Shown: piece by piece, positions 9,022 to 18,027 of the stretch | How positions within the stretch are numbered: the stretch's first letter is position 1 | Layout of the letters: each line of letters begins with the position of its first letter | From: Shewanella sp. KX20019 | GTDB taxonomy: Bacteria; Pseudomonadota; Gammaproteobacteria; Enterobacterales; Shewanellaceae | Assembly: GCF_016757755.1 (NCBI RefSeq) | Contig: NZ_CP068437.1 | Location: 1,922,001-1,986,000, forward strand | DNA: 64,000 nt | Direction of reading: 5' to 3' | Made by a program: the position numbers and the translations under genes | Notes under the pieces: model-generated | Database searches by the model: none | Seen by the model: the letters and a program-made list of their open reading frames with translations, nothing else | What the model was told of the DNA's origin: nothing

Positions 9022-9277
9022 GCTGAGAAGGTCCTAGGAACTAGGACGTTCGCAAGCTCCCAGCTAGGACGGACTACGTCCTGCTAGGAGATCAACAGAA
9101 AACACCATTCGGCTTTTTATGCTGATTTTATGCTAGCATCTAGAACCTTCTTTTAAAGTAGGTCGGCATTTATGCCGTCGCTTCGCTCTTTCCTAGTTTT
9201 TACCGTAAGCGAAGCGTTCCGTAGTGACGAAGTCGCGTGCTGTAAGGCTGTAGGCCGTTCGTCTAAGATTTTACCGT
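9022..9277. repeat. Direct repeat copy 2, about 256 bp
   Basis: Nearly identical to copy 1. The main difference is about 20 extra bases (CGGACTACGTCCTGCTAGGA) that duplicate a CTAGGA motif, plus a few substitutions. It is followed by a CTAGAACCTAGAGCCTAGAACC low-complexity tail that runs almost to the stop codon of the Wzi-like gene. The two copies sit between convergent genes and could act in transcription termination, but that is inference. Confidence 0.85.
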
Positions 9278-9314
9278 CTTTCCTAGAACCTAGAGCCTAG
9301 AACCTATGCTGAAC

Positions 9315-10781
9315 TTAAAAACTACGCTCCCAACCGGCATAAAGTGTCGCATCCCAGTCGTTGCCGCCAGAGGTGACATATTCACTGTAACTAACGGTGC
9401 CACCGACTTTTAAGGTGCCTTCATAAAAGGGTCTATGGTAACTAGTGTCATATTGGTATACCCGCTCATACTCACCTGGTGAAACAGGATTGCCACCATC
9501 AACATTACCGGTGTCAATGCCATCGGTATTGAGGCGTAACCAACGTAGTTTATTGGTAATGTTTTGACCTCCACCTAATTGGGTAATGCCGCCTACAACC
9601 AGAGTTTCAGAGTCATTATCATAAGTGCTACCTAAACTGCGGCCATAATAACGATAGCCACTCTTGTAAAATCCATGTTCGTAGAGGCAGTTATACTTTT
9701 GTGGGTCAATGCCACAAGATACCTTGGTATCTGAGTACTCTAAAAATACCCGAGTATTTAAATCGCTTAACACAAAATCGATACCGCCCATATTGGCTGC
9801 ATTGATCAGTTTGTTTTTACCATTGTGATAGTCTTCATGGGTACGCTCGTAGTAGATCCCGTAAGGGATACCAAAGGCGGTGTCTGACCAGCGGAAATCG
9901 TAGCCTGCCAGCATATTTTCTTGACCATTTTCAAGCTCACCTTCATGCTTGCCACCATTAAATAGTCCGTCCCACCAATCGCTAAGGCTATTACCGTAAC
10001 CTTCGCCGCCCCACTGCATGGTCCATGAAAAGCCCACTTCCAATTTCGAAATTGGTCTTAGGGTACCGCGTGCGCCCCAATGTTTAGTCTCTGGCACGTA
10101 ACGGTCACTTTCCATCTGGCTAAATGCAGTGGTAAAGGTCCAAGGGCCGATCCAGTTAAGCCAAGGCGTTTCAAATGCTTGACTGTTATTTCGGCTTAAG
10201 GTCACACCGGGCATCGGTCTGGCATTGGTAGTTTGAATGAGTCCACTGTCCCAACCTGGTCCCCAGTATTTTTGTTGCGCACCGGCACTGACAATCCAGT
10301 TGCCTAACATAACAGCGGCAAAACTGTCGTCTAAACGGGTGCTGTTTCCATCAATAGGATCTACATGATAGCTGGCTGATAGACGGCCACTGAACCAGTC
10401 TTGGGTGACTTCAGCACTCACACTCCCTTCGCCTTTATCGCGATAGTCTTGGCCAAAGCCGATGAAACGAGTGGTGTCGGTTGCGCCAGCAAGTTCAACC
10501 TTGGTGCTAAATGCCCGATGGTCTTTATCGTAGGCACGATTAACTCTGTCAAAAGCACTGCGTTGAATATTTGAAAGTTCAGCCGGCTCGGCTTTATCTA
10601 AATCTTCTTTTAATCCATCCCACATCAAAGGGTAGGTGGTAATGGGTTGGACAATAACACCCGTATCGGAAAGTAGTTGGATGTCGGCTCTAAGTGCCAA
10701 GTCAGTCGGTTCAACCCACCATGCTGCTTGCACTGAGCTACAACCGAAAAGAAAAAGTCCTGCTAATAATTTGAGTTTCAT
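9315..10781 (-). CDS. Wzi-family outer-membrane capsule assembly protein
   Basis: A 488-residue protein with a clear signal peptide (MKLKLLAGLFLFGCSSVQAA, cut before WWVEP). The body is rich in alternating aromatic and polar strands and ends in WERSF, typical of an outer-membrane beta-barrel. The segments LLSDTGVIVQPITTYPLMWD near the N-terminus, QKYWGPGWDSGLIQTTNARP and LNWIGPWTFTTAFSQME are hallmarks of the Wzi family, which anchors capsular polysaccharide to the cell surface in enteric bacteria. No capsule export genes (wza, wzb, wzc) are in the window. Family members are common beside exopolysaccharide or polysaccharide-use genes in Alteromonadales. An AGGGA ribosome binding site precedes the ATG. 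Confidence 0.85.
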   Translation of the reverse strand: MKLKLLAGLFLFGCSSVQAAWWVEPTDLALRADIQLLSDTGVIVQPITTYPLMWDGLKEDLDKAEPAELSNIQRSAFDRVNRAYDKDHRAFSTKVELAGATDTTRFIGFGQDYRDKGEGSVSAEVTQDWFSGRLSASYHVDPIDGNSTRLDDSFAAVMLGNWIVSAGAQQKYWGPGWDSGLIQTTNARPMPGVTLSRNNSQAFETPWLNWIGPWTFTTAFSQMESDRYVPETKHWGARGTLRPISKLEVGFSWTMQWGGEGYGNSLSDWWDGLFNGGKHEGELENGQENMLAGYDFRWSDTAFGIPYGIYYERTHEDYHNGKNKLINAANMGGIDFVLSDLNTRVFLEYSDTKVSCGIDPQKYNCLYEHGFYKSGYRYYGRSLGSTYDNDSETLVVGGITQLGGGQNITNKLRWLRLNTDGIDTGNVDGGNPVSPGEYERVYQYDTSYHRPFYEGTLKVGGTVSYSEYVTSGGNDWDATLYAGWERSF

Positions 10782-11094
10782 TGGGATCCCTTATGTCAAT
10801 GAAGCGCATTCTAGAGTATTTCGCTATAGGCTAACAGTCTAGAGTGATTTGTTATTCAAAATAAGCACTAATAACGATCAATTGGTTAGCCAATTATTCA
10901 TATTGTTGACTATTACCATATAAACAGTGAATAGGAGGTTGACTGTAGGCGGAATGACTCAGCTTTTAGACTGCAGACTGCTTTTTCTATGGGGGAAATA
11001 AGGTTATTTTCTATAATTCACTCAAAATGAGAGTATTTTAGTAAGTACTCTCAGCAATATTACTAAGAGTACTTGATAAGATTAGTTACTAAGT
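10782..11094. other. Intergenic region between the Wzi-like and GH3 genes
   Basis: These 313 bases lie upstream of the Wzi-like gene and downstream of the GH3 gene (both minus). They contain an 8-bp stem, AGTACTCT / AGAGTACT, at 11044–11073 with a 14-base loop, a weak terminator candidate for the GH3 gene. I see no LacI-type operator. Confidence 0.5.
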
Positions 11095-13683
11095 TTAATC
11101 GAGAGTAAAAGTCTCTCGCAGATGGATGTAATCTAAACTGGTGCCTAATAGAACTTCAAACTCACCCGCTTCTGCCAACCAATCATTTGCTTTTTCATCC
11201 CAGAACGACAGATCCCGTTGGGTCAGTTGCATACTCACTTGTTTGCTTTCACCAGGCTGTAGCATCACTTTGGCGAAGCCTTTGAGCTCTTTTTCGGGGC
11301 GCTCGACACTCGCTTTTTTATCACGCAGATAGAGTTGTACCACTTCTGCTCCGGCTAATTTTCCGATATTGCTAACAGTGACTGAAACGGTGAGAGTTTC
11401 TTCCTCATTGATGCTGGGTGCAGATAGCTTAATATCACTGAGGGTGAAGTTGGTGTAAGACAAACCATGACCGAAACTAAACAGTGGTTTTATATTTTGC
11501 TGCTCAAACCAGCGATGTCCAATAAATACCCCTTCAGAGTAGAGTGACTCGGTGGCATTGTAATCGTTGAGCGCTATAGGGGCTGTATCGGCAAGACTTT
11601 GCGGCAGGGTAAAGGGCATTTTGCCACTGGGGTTCACATCACCAAACAGCATATCGGCCACAGCATGCCCGCCCTCCATGCCGCTATAGGAGTTCCAAAC
11701 AATGGTTGAGGCGTCGTCTTTCCAGGGCATTTCAACGGCGCTGCCAGCGGTCAGAAACACAATAGTATTTGGGTTAGCATCAATGAGCTTAGCAATCATC
11801 TCATCTTGCTGATTGGGTAAAATTAAATTGGCTCTATCAATTGATTCTCTGTCATCACTATGGCTCAGGCCACCAAAGTAGATCACAGCATCTGCTTTGT
11901 TGGCAGCACTGAGGTATTCAGTTTCACTATTAAACAGTTTATTGGGAGTATCCCAGCCTAAGGTATAACCATCAGTGCCGTTATATTCGATTTCGAACTG
12001 GTAATCTGTATCTTTCAGCAGCGAGATGTTTTTAGTTAACAGCTCTTCTGAGTCCCCCTCATATAGCAGGACAGGGTTACCATCGATTGTAATATTAATC
12101 TTGCCTTTAGCTGTCAATTTTAAGGTATGCACACCTGATTCAAGGGGCTTTATGGCCGCTTTCATGGTAATAAATTGCTGAGCATCTTTTGCCGTAAAGC
12201 TTGAGGGTTTGAACTCGGAGTCGGCTATCCATGATTCATTGATGAGTTTTTGGCGGCTGTCATCACTAAAATAGCTGATGTTCCATGAGGGGGTTCCAGT
12301 CCAATGTCTCGTGGCTAAATAGTCGTTGCTAATAGGTGCTAACTTACTGCTTTGCGCGCGCATAACGGTGATATTTACTTTCTCACCAAGCTTATCTCTG
12401 AGGGCTTGTAAAGGGGTGATCTCATAAAGGGATTTTACTTCTGAGGAGCCACCTCCTTGCCCATGCTTTTTATCAAGGTTTGGACCTAATACTAAAATAT
12501 TGCTAACGTTGCTCTGATCTAACGGCAACACGTTGCGGCTGTTTTTGAGCAGTACTATGCCCTCTGCTGCAATCCGTCTGGAAGCCACTCTGTGAGCAGT
12601 GATATTTCGTTGACCTGCAAGACGGTGATTGTCCATCATGCCGATACTTAGCTGCACTCTCAGTATGCGTGCGACCTTGTCATCTAGTGCGGCCACTGGC
12701 ACCTTGCCAGCGTTAATCATTTTAATCAGTGGCTCAGCGAGATAGTAATCTTTGTAATTTGGCACATCTGTGCCCATTTCAAGGTCGAGTCCATTGATTG
12801 CTGCATCAACAGTATTGATATCGACGTTCCAATCGGTAACGAGAAGACCCTTGTAATCCCATTCACCTTTTAGAATATCCATAACCAAATGCTTGCTTTG
12901 GTTGGCGTTAGTCCCTCTGAATTCATTGTAAGCTCCCATCATTGCATAAACGTTTGCTTGTTTTACCGCAGCTTCAAAAGCTGGCAGGTATACCTCTCGT
13001 AAGGTGCGCTCATCAGGCTTTGCATTAACCCCGGTTCGATTTAGCTCCTGGGTGTTTAATGCGAAATGTTTGATGGTGGCAGCAACATCATTCTTTTGAA
13101 TGGCTTTAATTTGCGGTACAACCAGTTTTGAGGCTAAGTAAGGATCTTCACCCAAATATTCAAAATTGCGGCCATACAGCGGCAGGCGGGCTAAGTTTAC
13201 CCCCGGGCCAAGGATCAGATCTTTGCCGCGATGGCGTGCTTCACTGCCAAGTACTGCGCCATGTAAGGTCGCCATATCGGTATTCCAGCTAGCAGCAACG
13301 GCGGTTAACACGGGCAGGTAAGTCGAGTAATCGCTGCTCCAATTTGCTGAGTTCCAACTGTCGCGTTCAATTTCATGACGTACACCGTGTGGACCATCGG
13401 ATAACCACATCTCATGGATCCCAAGGCGCTCAATCGCTGCCGTCGTGAACTTGCCATTGGCATGCACTAAAGATACCTTCTCTGCTAGGGTCATTTGCGG
13501 AATGAGCGTTTTAATGGTCTGTTCAACCAGATCCAAACGTTGTTGTAACAATGGACGAGTTGGCTCTATAAGGCCCACTTCGTCATAAATAGTCAGTTTG
13601 GATGCTGGTACCTCTGCGGCAAAAAGTGGGGCGCTAACAAAAAGGCTGCTCAAGGCTATGGCAAAAGTGGTGGGACGCTTCAT
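11095..13683 (-). CDS. Glycoside hydrolase family 3 beta-glucosidase with PA14 domain
   Basis: This exported GH3 enzyme hydrolyses terminal beta-linked glucosyl (or similar) residues. A signal peptide (ALSSLFVSAPLFAAE) is followed by the (beta/alpha)8 domain with substrate-site motifs GPHGVRHEI, GPGVNLARLPLYGRNFEYLGEDP, KHFALN and nucleophile Asp288 in LLVTDWNVD (numbered from the upstream ATG at 13695). The C-terminal sandwich domain is split by a PA14 domain at about residues 455–575. The acid/base Glu is probably in SDDRESIDR. A fibronectin-III-like domain ends the protein. The architecture matches PA14-containing GH3 enzymes that act on beta-glucosides and oligosaccharides. The start at 13683 is preferred because GGA lies a few bases upstream and the signal peptide follows directly. 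No LacI operator is evident at its promoter. Confidence 0.9.
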   Translation of the reverse strand: MKRPTTFAIALSSLFVSAPLFAAEVPASKLTIYDEVGLIEPTRPLLQQRLDLVEQTIKTLIPQMTLAEKVSLVHANGKFTTAAIERLGIHEMWLSDGPHGVRHEIERDSWNSANWSSDYSTYLPVLTAVAASWNTDMATLHGAVLGSEARHRGKDLILGPGVNLARLPLYGRNFEYLGEDPYLASKLVVPQIKAIQKNDVAATIKHFALNTQELNRTGVNAKPDERTLREVYLPAFEAAVKQANVYAMMGAYNEFRGTNANQSKHLVMDILKGEWDYKGLLVTDWNVDINTVDAAINGLDLEMGTDVPNYKDYYLAEPLIKMINAGKVPVAALDDKVARILRVQLSIGMMDNHRLAGQRNITAHRVASRRIAAEGIVLLKNSRNVLPLDQSNVSNILVLGPNLDKKHGQGGGSSEVKSLYEITPLQALRDKLGEKVNITVMRAQSSKLAPISNDYLATRHWTGTPSWNISYFSDDSRQKLINESWIADSEFKPSSFTAKDAQQFITMKAAIKPLESGVHTLKLTAKGKINITIDGNPVLLYEGDSEELLTKNISLLKDTDYQFEIEYNGTDGYTLGWDTPNKLFNSETEYLSAANKADAVIYFGGLSHSDDRESIDRANLILPNQQDEMIAKLIDANPNTIVFLTAGSAVEMPWKDDASTIVWNSYSGMEGGHAVADMLFGDVNPSGKMPFTLPQSLADTAPIALNDYNATESLYSEGVFIGHRWFEQQNIKPLFSFGHGLSYTNFTLSDIKLSAPSINEEETLTVSVTVSNIGKLAGAEVVQLYLRDKKASVERPEKELKGFAKVMLQPGESKQVSMQLTQRDLSFWDEKANDWLAEAGEFEVLLGTSLDYIHLRETFTLD

Positions 13684-13775
13684 TCTAAATTCCATATTAG
13701 TTTGTTGACGTATCGTTCGAGTTAAATGGGTTAATAGCGATAAAGTAACAAAGAGCGTTATCTCATGCGGTTATA

Positions 13776-14489
13776 TCACTTAAAATCGATGAATATATTG
13801 GCAGTAAGTCGGCCTGTATTTGGGTTTGAGTCTATATCCTGAGCTGGTTTCACTATGCTGGAGTGTAGTAAATTGCCGGGATAAATCACTAGCCTGTTCG
13901 GGCGGTATTCTATCTGCTCGTATAGGTCAAAATGATGATCGCTCTCAGTGCAGTACCCCTTTTTTGGTTCACCATTTACCTCTATATGCAGCTGCGCTGC
14001 ATCAAAATAGGGCTGACAGCGCTGCGCTGTTATCCGTTCCCACTGGGTCGGTCGATGACGAAAAAAACCGGTTGGTCCATGCTGATTTGGGTTGAGGTAA
14101 TGCAAAATAGCAAAGTGATAGGGCTTTGGCGTATCAAAGTGTGGCATTTTTTGCAGTGCTGTTAGCTTGCTTTCTTCCTGCGTTATAAGAGACAGAAACA
14201 GGCTTTGTGGCTTCAATCTCAGCTGATGCGGGATCTTGTAGCACTGGTAAATACCTTGGTATACGGCATCAATGACAGCTTTAACATACTCACGCGGCAA
14301 GGCTGCACGAATACCTGGGTAATATGAATTGCGGTCTGCTTTAAAGTCGGCATGGTCTGCTGCGTAAGCATTAATACCGTCAGTGCTTAGAGCAAAGTCA
14401 TCGATAATGACAACCGGTGTTTTCTCAGTACCTATCAAGACAATGTTTGGCTTAGCGACGGGGTTAACCGTAATCATATTCTGCTGCAT
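13776..14489 (-). CDS. DUF6445-type protein, probable Fe(II)/2-oxoglutarate-dependent fold
   Basis: A 237-residue soluble protein that I match to the DUF6445 family. The pattern His117-x-Asp119 (MPHFDTP), His209 (GNLLHSS) and Arg227 (TGRLTANIF) is the His-x-Asp…His…Arg layout of Fe(II)/2-oxoglutarate-dependent oxygenases, so an oxygenase function is plausible but unproven. Relatives commonly sit beside tryptophan-halogenase-family and SapC genes, as here. It follows halogenase 1 on the same strand after 131 bases and is probably the last gene of the cupin–halogenase–DUF6445 transcript. Confidence 0.65.
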   Translation of the reverse strand: MQQNMITVNPVAKPNIVLIGTEKTPVVIIDDFALSTDGINAYAADHADFKADRNSYYPGIRAALPREYVKAVIDAVYQGIYQCYKIPHQLRLKPQSLFLSLITQEESKLTALQKMPHFDTPKPYHFAILHYLNPNQHGPTGFFRHRPTQWERITAQRCQPYFDAAQLHIEVNGEPKKGYCTESDHHFDLYEQIEYRPNRLVIYPGNLLHSSIVKPAQDIDSNPNTGRLTANIFIDFK

Positions 14490-14620
14490 ATTAATTTTCC
14501 CACTTAGCCATCTTTTGAGAAAAACCTGGCCGTTTTAAAGCGCTAAACTAATTAGTTTTACGTTCAAGCTCAAACAGCGCCCTAACCATGTGAGCGGTAG
14601 GGCTGCTGATACTTTATGGC

Positions 14621-16114
14621 TTACATCATCAGCGACTTGCAGTAGTGCTGAATAAAGTCGTAATGATGAGGTAGGTTTTCATTTTTACGCTTCACCACAC
14701 TCTTGATATTACCCAAGAATGCTTTTAGTTCTTCATCCTCCATCATATCGACAATCGGATGATACTGTTTAGGCGCTATGCCTTGACCAAGCATGACTTG
14801 GATCCATGAGCTTTCACCAAATAACTCATTGGGATACTTGTATACTTTGGCTGCTGCCTCAAACATCGCTAATCGGTGTGCCAGTGATTCAGGTATTGGC
14901 ATATTGCTACAGTAGCGCCAAAACTTACTGTCACGTCTTTGGGTGACGTGGTAGTGCAAGATAATAAAGTCGCGTACGTTATCGGTTTCAAATTTGGTTT
15001 GCGCATTAAATTCGTCGATATCAGCTTGAACCAACCCTTGGGATGGAAACATCTGCATTAAGCGCACGATGCCGCGCTGGATAAGATGAATGCTGGTGGA
15101 CTCAAGTGGCTCAATAAAACCGCTTGAAAGGCCAATTGCCACGCAGTTCTTGTTCCAATGTTTACGTCGAGTACCGGTTTTGTATTTGATCACGCGAGGT
15201 TGAGTCAGCAGATCACCCTCGATGTTTTCGAGTAGTAACTGTTTTGCTTGTTCATCAGTCATGTATTTGCTGCAAAATACCAAACCATTGCCGGTTCTGT
15301 TTTGCAATGGAATACGCCACTGCCAACCCGACTCACGGGCTATTGAACGTGTATAAGGAACGGGTGTGCTGGTGGTCGTGGTTTGCACTGCAATAGCGCT
15401 ATCGCAAGGCAGCCAGTGTGACCAGTCTTCAAAGCCAGTATGCAGGGCATCTTCAATGAGTAAGCCTCTAAAGCCAGTACAGTCAATAAAGAGGTCGCCC
15501 TCGATTAATTGACCCGAGGCGAGCTGTAAACTCTCTATCTCACCGCTGTCTCGATCAAGATTGACCTCAGTGATCTTGCCCTCAATGCGCACGGTTCCAC
15601 TCTTTTCAGCAATTTTACGCAAAAACTTAGCGTACAACCCCGCATCGAGATGATAGGCGTGATTCAGATCTTGGTTCGGCAATACGGCAAACTTGCCGGT
15701 ACGCGATGCTAGATGTTCGGCGCAGTAATCACCTATCTCGCTGGCAATGCCTTTTTCTCGACCTTTTAGCCAAAAGTGCTGAAAGCCTGCGGCCCAGCAA
15801 TCTTTACCTAAAAATCCAAAAGAGTGTAGATAGTCTTGATTTTCATCGCGCCAATTCTCAAAAGAGATCGCCAATTTAAAAGTCGCGTTGGTGGCGGCCA
15901 TAAACTCTTGTTCGTTGATACCGAGCAAGCGATGGAATACATGCAGGGTTGGGATGGTGGCTTCACCCACGCCGACGGTGGGAATATCGTCGGACTCAAC
16001 TAAACGTATATTGAGGTGTTTCCCCAACAGTTTTGATAATGCCGCTGCCGCCATCCAACCTGCGGTGCCCCCACCGGCAATGACGATGTTTTTTATGGGT
16101 TTTTTAGTTTTCAT
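14621..16114 (-). CDS. Tryptophan-halogenase-family flavoprotein 1
   Basis: This FAD-dependent halogenase-family protein (497 residues from this start) would use FADH2, oxygen and halide to make a lysine-linked hypohalous species. The FAD motif is GGGTAGWMAA. The catalytic-type Lys (K87 counted from 16135) lies in ATFKLAISF, equivalent to Lys79 of PrnA. The second signature WxWxIP is intact (WQWRIP, about 271–276), and the catalytic-type Glu occurs in GFIEPLESTS. The substrate cannot be predicted, and family members beside TonB receptors are poorly characterised. The ATG at 16114 lies six bases after AGAAGGA, so it or the ATG at 16117 is the probable start. It lies 12–33 bases downstream of the cupin gene and is probably cotranscribed with it. 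No flavin reductase gene is in the window. Confidence 0.88.
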   Translation of the reverse strand: MKTKKPIKNIVIAGGGTAGWMAAAALSKLLGKHLNIRLVESDDIPTVGVGEATIPTLHVFHRLLGINEQEFMAATNATFKLAISFENWRDENQDYLHSFGFLGKDCWAAGFQHFWLKGREKGIASEIGDYCAEHLASRTGKFAVLPNQDLNHAYHLDAGLYAKFLRKIAEKSGTVRIEGKITEVNLDRDSGEIESLQLASGQLIEGDLFIDCTGFRGLLIEDALHTGFEDWSHWLPCDSAIAVQTTTTSTPVPYTRSIARESGWQWRIPLQNRTGNGLVFCSKYMTDEQAKQLLLENIEGDLLTQPRVIKYKTGTRRKHWNKNCVAIGLSSGFIEPLESTSIHLIQRGIVRLMQMFPSQGLVQADIDEFNAQTKFETDNVRDFIILHYHVTQRRDSKFWRYCSNMPIPESLAHRLAMFEAAAKVYKYPNELFGESSWIQVMLGQGIAPKQYHPIVDMMEDEELKAFLGNIKSVVKRKNENLPHHYDFIQHYCKSLMM

Positions 16115-16147
16115 CATATGTCCTTCTCTGATCATTACCTTAAAAGG

Positions 16148-17164
16148 TTAACGCTTTAGTTTGTTCAGTAAGTCTGCTCGTAATTTACGCGCCGATAGCT
16201 CATCTATTGGGTGAGATAACATCCCTTGGGCATGCTCTGCTATATGGTCTGTATCATGCAGTTCGTGTTCAAAAACATAGTGGTTGAACATGGCTTGCCA
16301 CGCTTTACGTTGCGCTATGGGTAAGCTGCGTAGACTCAAAATTGCATGTTGCAGCGCATTAGTCGGTCTGCCCATAAAGGCTGGGGAGTCACGCCACCAA
16401 TGGGTGACGAGTACGTTAATAGCATCGAGTGCTTCTACATGATGCCACCACATGCTTGGTATAAAAAGTGCGTCGCCAGGTTCAAGTTCTGCCACTTGAG
16501 CCGCTTTAAGGGCTTGCTCAAATTTTGGATGCTTGTCAAAGTCAGGTGCATGAAAGTCCACCAGACTAATATCTTGGCCACCGGGAGAAAACTCCATCGG
16601 GCCAACGTAGAGGTTGTCTATCTGCTCTGGTGGAAACAGCGTAAAGCGGCGATGACCAACGGCTGAGCAGGCAAGGTTATTGGGGAAGTCAAAATGCGCG
16701 GCGATACGACTCTGATTACCAATCCAAACGCTGGTTAGTGGATGAATATCATCTAAGGCTAATGGGTTGGCTGCTGCAAAACCGGGCAACCAGCGGTTAA
16801 CTTCGGTTGAACCTACATACAAGGTGGGCGGCGTTTCATCATCAAGGTGCGACAATAGTTTGTCGAATACCTGCTTCAGGTCGACCTGGCTGGCGCGAAA
16901 ATTAAAACCTGTCAGCTGCTCGTTATAAAATACTCTTCCTTGCTGCTCACTGTCGCTGTAGCAAGCCGTGACAGGGGTACCAGTATAAAACTCAAGCAGG
17001 TAATCAATAGCAGTTTGAGTCGATTGCTTACCCGCTTTGACTAACGGCCACTCGGCGGCAAAGTCTTTCAGAATGAGCGGCTGAGTCGACGATAATACAA
17101 ACTCTGGAATATCCCCAGGTTTGCAATTACATATCTGTTTAACGCTATTTTCGACGGTTAGCAT
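16148..17164 (-). CDS. JmjC/cupin_8-like Fe(II) oxygenase-family protein
   Basis: A 338-residue cupin-like protein related to FIH-type JmjC hydroxylases. The metal-binding facial triad is visible as His157-x-Asp159 (AAHFDFPNN) and His241 in IPSMWWHHVEAL. GHRRFTLFPPEQIDNLY is the conserved cofactor-pocket strand. Known relatives hydroxylate proteins or small molecules using 2-oxoglutarate; the substrate here is unknown. The gene heads a minus-strand group with halogenase 1 (about 33 bases on) and DUF6445. AAGGTG lies five bases upstream of the ATG. A LacI-type operator lies 15 bases before the start codon, implying shared sugar-responsive control. Confidence 0.82.
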   Translation of the reverse strand: MLTVENSVKQICNCKPGDIPEFVLSSTQPLILKDFAAEWPLVKAGKQSTQTAIDYLLEFYTGTPVTACYSDSEQQGRVFYNEQLTGFNFRASQVDLKQVFDKLLSHLDDETPPTLYVGSTEVNRWLPGFAAANPLALDDIHPLTSVWIGNQSRIAAHFDFPNNLACSAVGHRRFTLFPPEQIDNLYVGPMEFSPGGQDISLVDFHAPDFDKHPKFEQALKAAQVAELEPGDALFIPSMWWHHVEALDAINVLVTHWWRDSPAFMGRPTNALQHAILSLRSLPIAQRKAWQAMFNHYVFEHELHDTDHIAEHAQGMLSHPIDELSARKLRADLLNKLKR

Positions 17165-17179
17165 GGATGCACCTTGTTC

Positions 17180-17193
17180 TGTAAACGCTTACA
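17180..17193. promoter_or_regulatory. LacI-type operator upstream of the cupin–halogenase genes
   Basis: TGTAAACGCTTACA differs by one base from the perfect palindrome TGTAAGCGCTTACA found twice at the TonB receptor promoter. It lies in the 44-base gap between SapC and the cupin gene, ending 15 bases before the cupin ATG, so binding there could block an internal promoter or elongation. Confidence 0.7.
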
Positions 17194-17208
17194 TCAATAG
17201 ATAAAAAA

Positions 17209-17964
17209 TTATCCTTCGAGTTGGTTATTTTTCTTATCCAATAATGTGCGAATATTTGCTTGTGAGGCTATCGTCATATATATCGCTTGCAGGTAGCCTT
17301 TGTCATGCAGTTGAGCCAAGTTTTCGCTAGCAAGGGTTTTTAGTTTGTCTTCATTAATGGTGTAAAAGCCAATCATTTGGTGCTTGTTGCCGTTATTAAG
17401 CTCAACGTCTAATGTGAAAGACTCTAGTAGTTCGAACTTCAGCAGCGCATCTATAAAATGTTCGCTGTCTTCAAGGCCATGGTGAATAACATCTAACATA
17501 TCTGCCGCGGTATCAAGGAACGGGGTGTTGCCGCCAAACTCCAGAAATAACGGCTCGCCCTGTTGAGTGCTTATCCGGGGATGATTAAGATCGATATGCA
17601 GCACTTGTTGTACCTTTTGCACGCCGTCTTCGATAATATTTTGGCTGCCAATTAAAAATGGCTGACGTTTGATAGCGAGTGGAATATAGGACGCTTGCCA
17701 TTGACCCTTGTCTAAAAACAGATTCTCTCTATCTTTAAAGCCAAACAGCGCGACAGAGAAGAAGCGACCTGTCTGTGGATCTTTTTGGAAGAAGATAGGG
17801 TAGTGGGCCTGCACGCTTCTAAATTCAACCGGGAAGGTCAGTGCATACCAAACATTGTCACCATATTGAGCTGCATGGTCGGTGATGACTTTAAGGTCTT
17901 TATGCTCAACACTGTTCAACATGACATTATTGTTTTGCTCTTGAGAAACTGCTTGAGTGGCCAT
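17209..17964 (-). CDS. SapC-family protein
   Basis: A 251-residue protein of the SapC family (Pfam SapC, named after a Campylobacter S-layer locus). Family features are VWYALTFPVEFRSVQAHYPI, the RFFSVALFGFKDRENLFLD block, and WQASYIPLAIKRQPFLI. No signal peptide or membrane segment is seen, so it is likely cytoplasmic. SapC proteins recur beside tryptophan-halogenase-family genes and TonB-Xanth-Caul receptors in marine and freshwater Proteobacteria, but their biochemical role is not known. It sits between the two halogenase genes, 45 bases after a three-unit tandem repeat that ends halogenase 2. A strong GGAG ribosome binding site precedes the ATG. Confidence 0.85.
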   Translation of the reverse strand: MATQAVSQEQNNNVMLNSVEHKDLKVITDHAAQYGDNVWYALTFPVEFRSVQAHYPIFFQKDPQTGRFFSVALFGFKDRENLFLDKGQWQASYIPLAIKRQPFLIGSQNIIEDGVQKVQQVLHIDLNHPRISTQQGEPLFLEFGGNTPFLDTAADMLDVIHHGLEDSEHFIDALLKFELLESFTLDVELNNGNKHQMIGFYTINEDKLKTLASENLAQLHDKGYLQAIYMTIASQANIRTLLDKKNNQLEG

Positions 17965-17980
17965 TTTGACTCCTTTTTTT

Positions 17981-18027
17981 ATTCGTTATATCTGTTTTAT
18001 TCGTTATATCTGTTTTATTCGTTATAT
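17981..18027. repeat. 18-bp tandem repeat at the halogenase 2–SapC junction
   Basis: ATTCGTTATATCTGTTTT is repeated twice in full (17981–17998, 17999–18016) and a third time in part. Read on the minus strand, every unit carries an in-frame TAA, and the first is the halogenase 2 stop codon. The array therefore sits between that stop codon and the SapC ribosome binding site. Confidence 0.9.

Noticed and set aside
8783..9314. Insertion sequence or CRISPR array at the tandem repeats
   Set aside because: There are only two long copies, no transposase, no spacers of constant length and no target-site duplication that I can see.
14530..14550. TTTTAAAGCGCTAAAC as a further LacI operator
   Set aside because: It shares only the AGCGCT core with the consensus and is not close to a plausible promoter for a gene start.
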